This document shows positions 63,537 to 64,000 of a stretch of 64,000 nt of DNA, one piece after another. Both the position numbers and the translations under genes were made by a program. Every line of letters starts with the position of its first letter. Within the stretch, counting starts at the first letter, position 1. The notes under the pieces are model-generated. The model was not told where the DNA came from and made no database searches. It saw only the letters and a list, made by a program, of their open reading frames with translations. Location: contig JAIRKE010000054.1 in the NCBI GenBank assembly GCA_031260295.1, forward strand, positions 62,001 to 126,000. Reading direction: 5' to 3'. The DNA comes from Azonexus sp. (GTDB lineage Bacteria > Pseudomonadota > Gammaproteobacteria > Burkholderiales > Rhodocyclaceae).

Positions 63537-64000
63537 ATGCTGCGCACTTTCGCCAAAACCCTGCTCGCCTCGCTACTCTGCGCGGCAGCAATCAGCGCCT
63601 CCGCCGCGCCGATCCTGATCAAGGAAAGCGGCCTCGGCAACGGCCAATGGACCAACAGCCTGACGCTGCCGATGCAAAGCACCCCCGCCAACTACTGGGC
63701 CGGCCTACAGACCTTGGTCATCGACAATGCCGACACCGTACTCGCCTTCTGCGTCGACCCCTGGGAACTATCGCCGACCAGCAACCAGAGTTATGAGACC
63801 GGCGATCTCGCCGGCATTTTCGGCAGCAGCACGGCAAACTTCATCAACGAACTGTATTCCAAGTTCTACGCCAGCACATTGGAAAACACCGTTGCCGGGG
63901 CCAACGCAGCGGCCGGCTTTCAGCTCGCACTGTGGGAAATCATCGCCGATCACGACTTCAAGCTCGACGGAACCGGTTTGGTGGCCACCAATGCCAAAAC
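63537..64000 (+). CDS. Secreted PEP-CTERM-like protein with thioester-type motif (cut by window end)
   Basis: Open frame from ATG 63537 to the window end (154 codons, no stop); GGGAG at 63524-63528 is the ribosome binding site. It begins with a signal peptide (LLASLLCAAAISASAA), then a domain with AFCVDPWELS and FQLALWEI. The Cys and Gln in these two segments resemble the CxxD / QxAxW pattern of thioester-forming surface domains and of secreted PEP-CTERM proteins in Rhodocyclales. The expected C-terminal PEP-CTERM sorting signal lies outside the window, so that part of the call is inference. Confidence 0.7.
   Translation, partial: MLRTFAKTLLASLLCAAAISASAAPILIKESGLGNGQWTNSLTLPMQSTPANYWAGLQTLVIDNADTVLAFCVDPWELSPTSNQSYETGDLAGIFGSSTANFINELYSKFYASTLENTVAGANAAAGFQLALWEIIADHDFKLDGTGLVATNAK

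Noticed and set aside
1-64000. CRISPR array, rRNA operon, insertion sequence or prophage
   Set aside because: No regularly spaced direct repeats, rRNA signatures, transposase or phage structural genes were seen.

Overview
The window is a high-GC, gene-dense chromosomal stretch of a betaproteobacterium, most likely of the order Rhodocyclales (Dechloromonas/Azonexus/Azospira-like). I infer this from the combination of napDAGHB nitrate reductase, glnA-ntrBC with a sigma-54/NtrC control region, rpoH carrying a CIRCE operator, the order spoT-rpoZ-gmk-yicC and kinase-PP2C-rph-rdgB-hemW, and a secreted PEP-CTERM-like protein. No rRNA, insertion sequence or CRISPR array was seen.

Layout. 1-0.7 kb is an AT-richer edge with an unrecognised partial gene and a stand-alone C-terminal piece of long-form HisG. 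0.8-3.3 kb encodes indolepyruvate:ferredoxin oxidoreductase (iorAB). 3.3-6.4 kb holds a rhomboid protease with a TPR-like tail facing another membrane/TPR protein, with a long hairpin repeat between them. 6.6-10.1 kb is folD-purE-purK-sua5 (one-carbon, purine and tRNA t6A functions). 10.2-11.1 kb carries tRNA-Ala(CGC) and tRNA-Arg(CCG). 11.1-21.2 kb has an NlpC/P60 lipoprotein, gabD, an acetyltransferase, coaX-birA, the nitrogen regulators ntrBC, glnA and a CDF metal transporter. 21.2-24.8 kb has a rhodanese, nadA, an endonuclease/phosphatase-family protein and cardiolipin synthase.

24.8-33.8 kb is accessory. A membrane/coiled-coil protein, a small unknown protein and a ClpB-like AAA+ ATPase lie upstream of, and a NrdG-like radical SAM protein and a zinc-ribbon Ser/Thr kinase lie downstream of, an oppositely oriented speD-speE pair. 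An alpha/beta-hydrolase between the small protein and the ATPase is bracketed by inverted repeats and looks inserted. This is the best candidate for an undescribed multi-gene system. 33.8-35.8 kb has gluQ and an alcohol dehydrogenase. 36-43.4 kb is an NAD-salvage operon (pncA-pncB-nadE-nadM/Nudix) divergent from its probable regulator nrtR. The operon continues into a zinc-ribbon pseudokinase-like gene and the remnant of a von Willebrand A (vWA)-type gene. That remnant is fused by deletion to the C-terminal half of an adenylosuccinate-synthetase-like gene. NAD metabolism is thus tied here to signalling-type proteins.

43.4-64 kb returns to core functions: rpoH, napDAGHB for periplasmic nitrate reduction, tatD, dadA, spoT, rpoZ, gmk, yicC, a canonical kinase/PP2C pair, rph, rdgB, hemW, an MFS transporter, a thioesterase, a frameshifted ychJ, rdgC and the start of a secreted protein cut by the window end. 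Antisense ORFs opposite high-GC genes were ignored.
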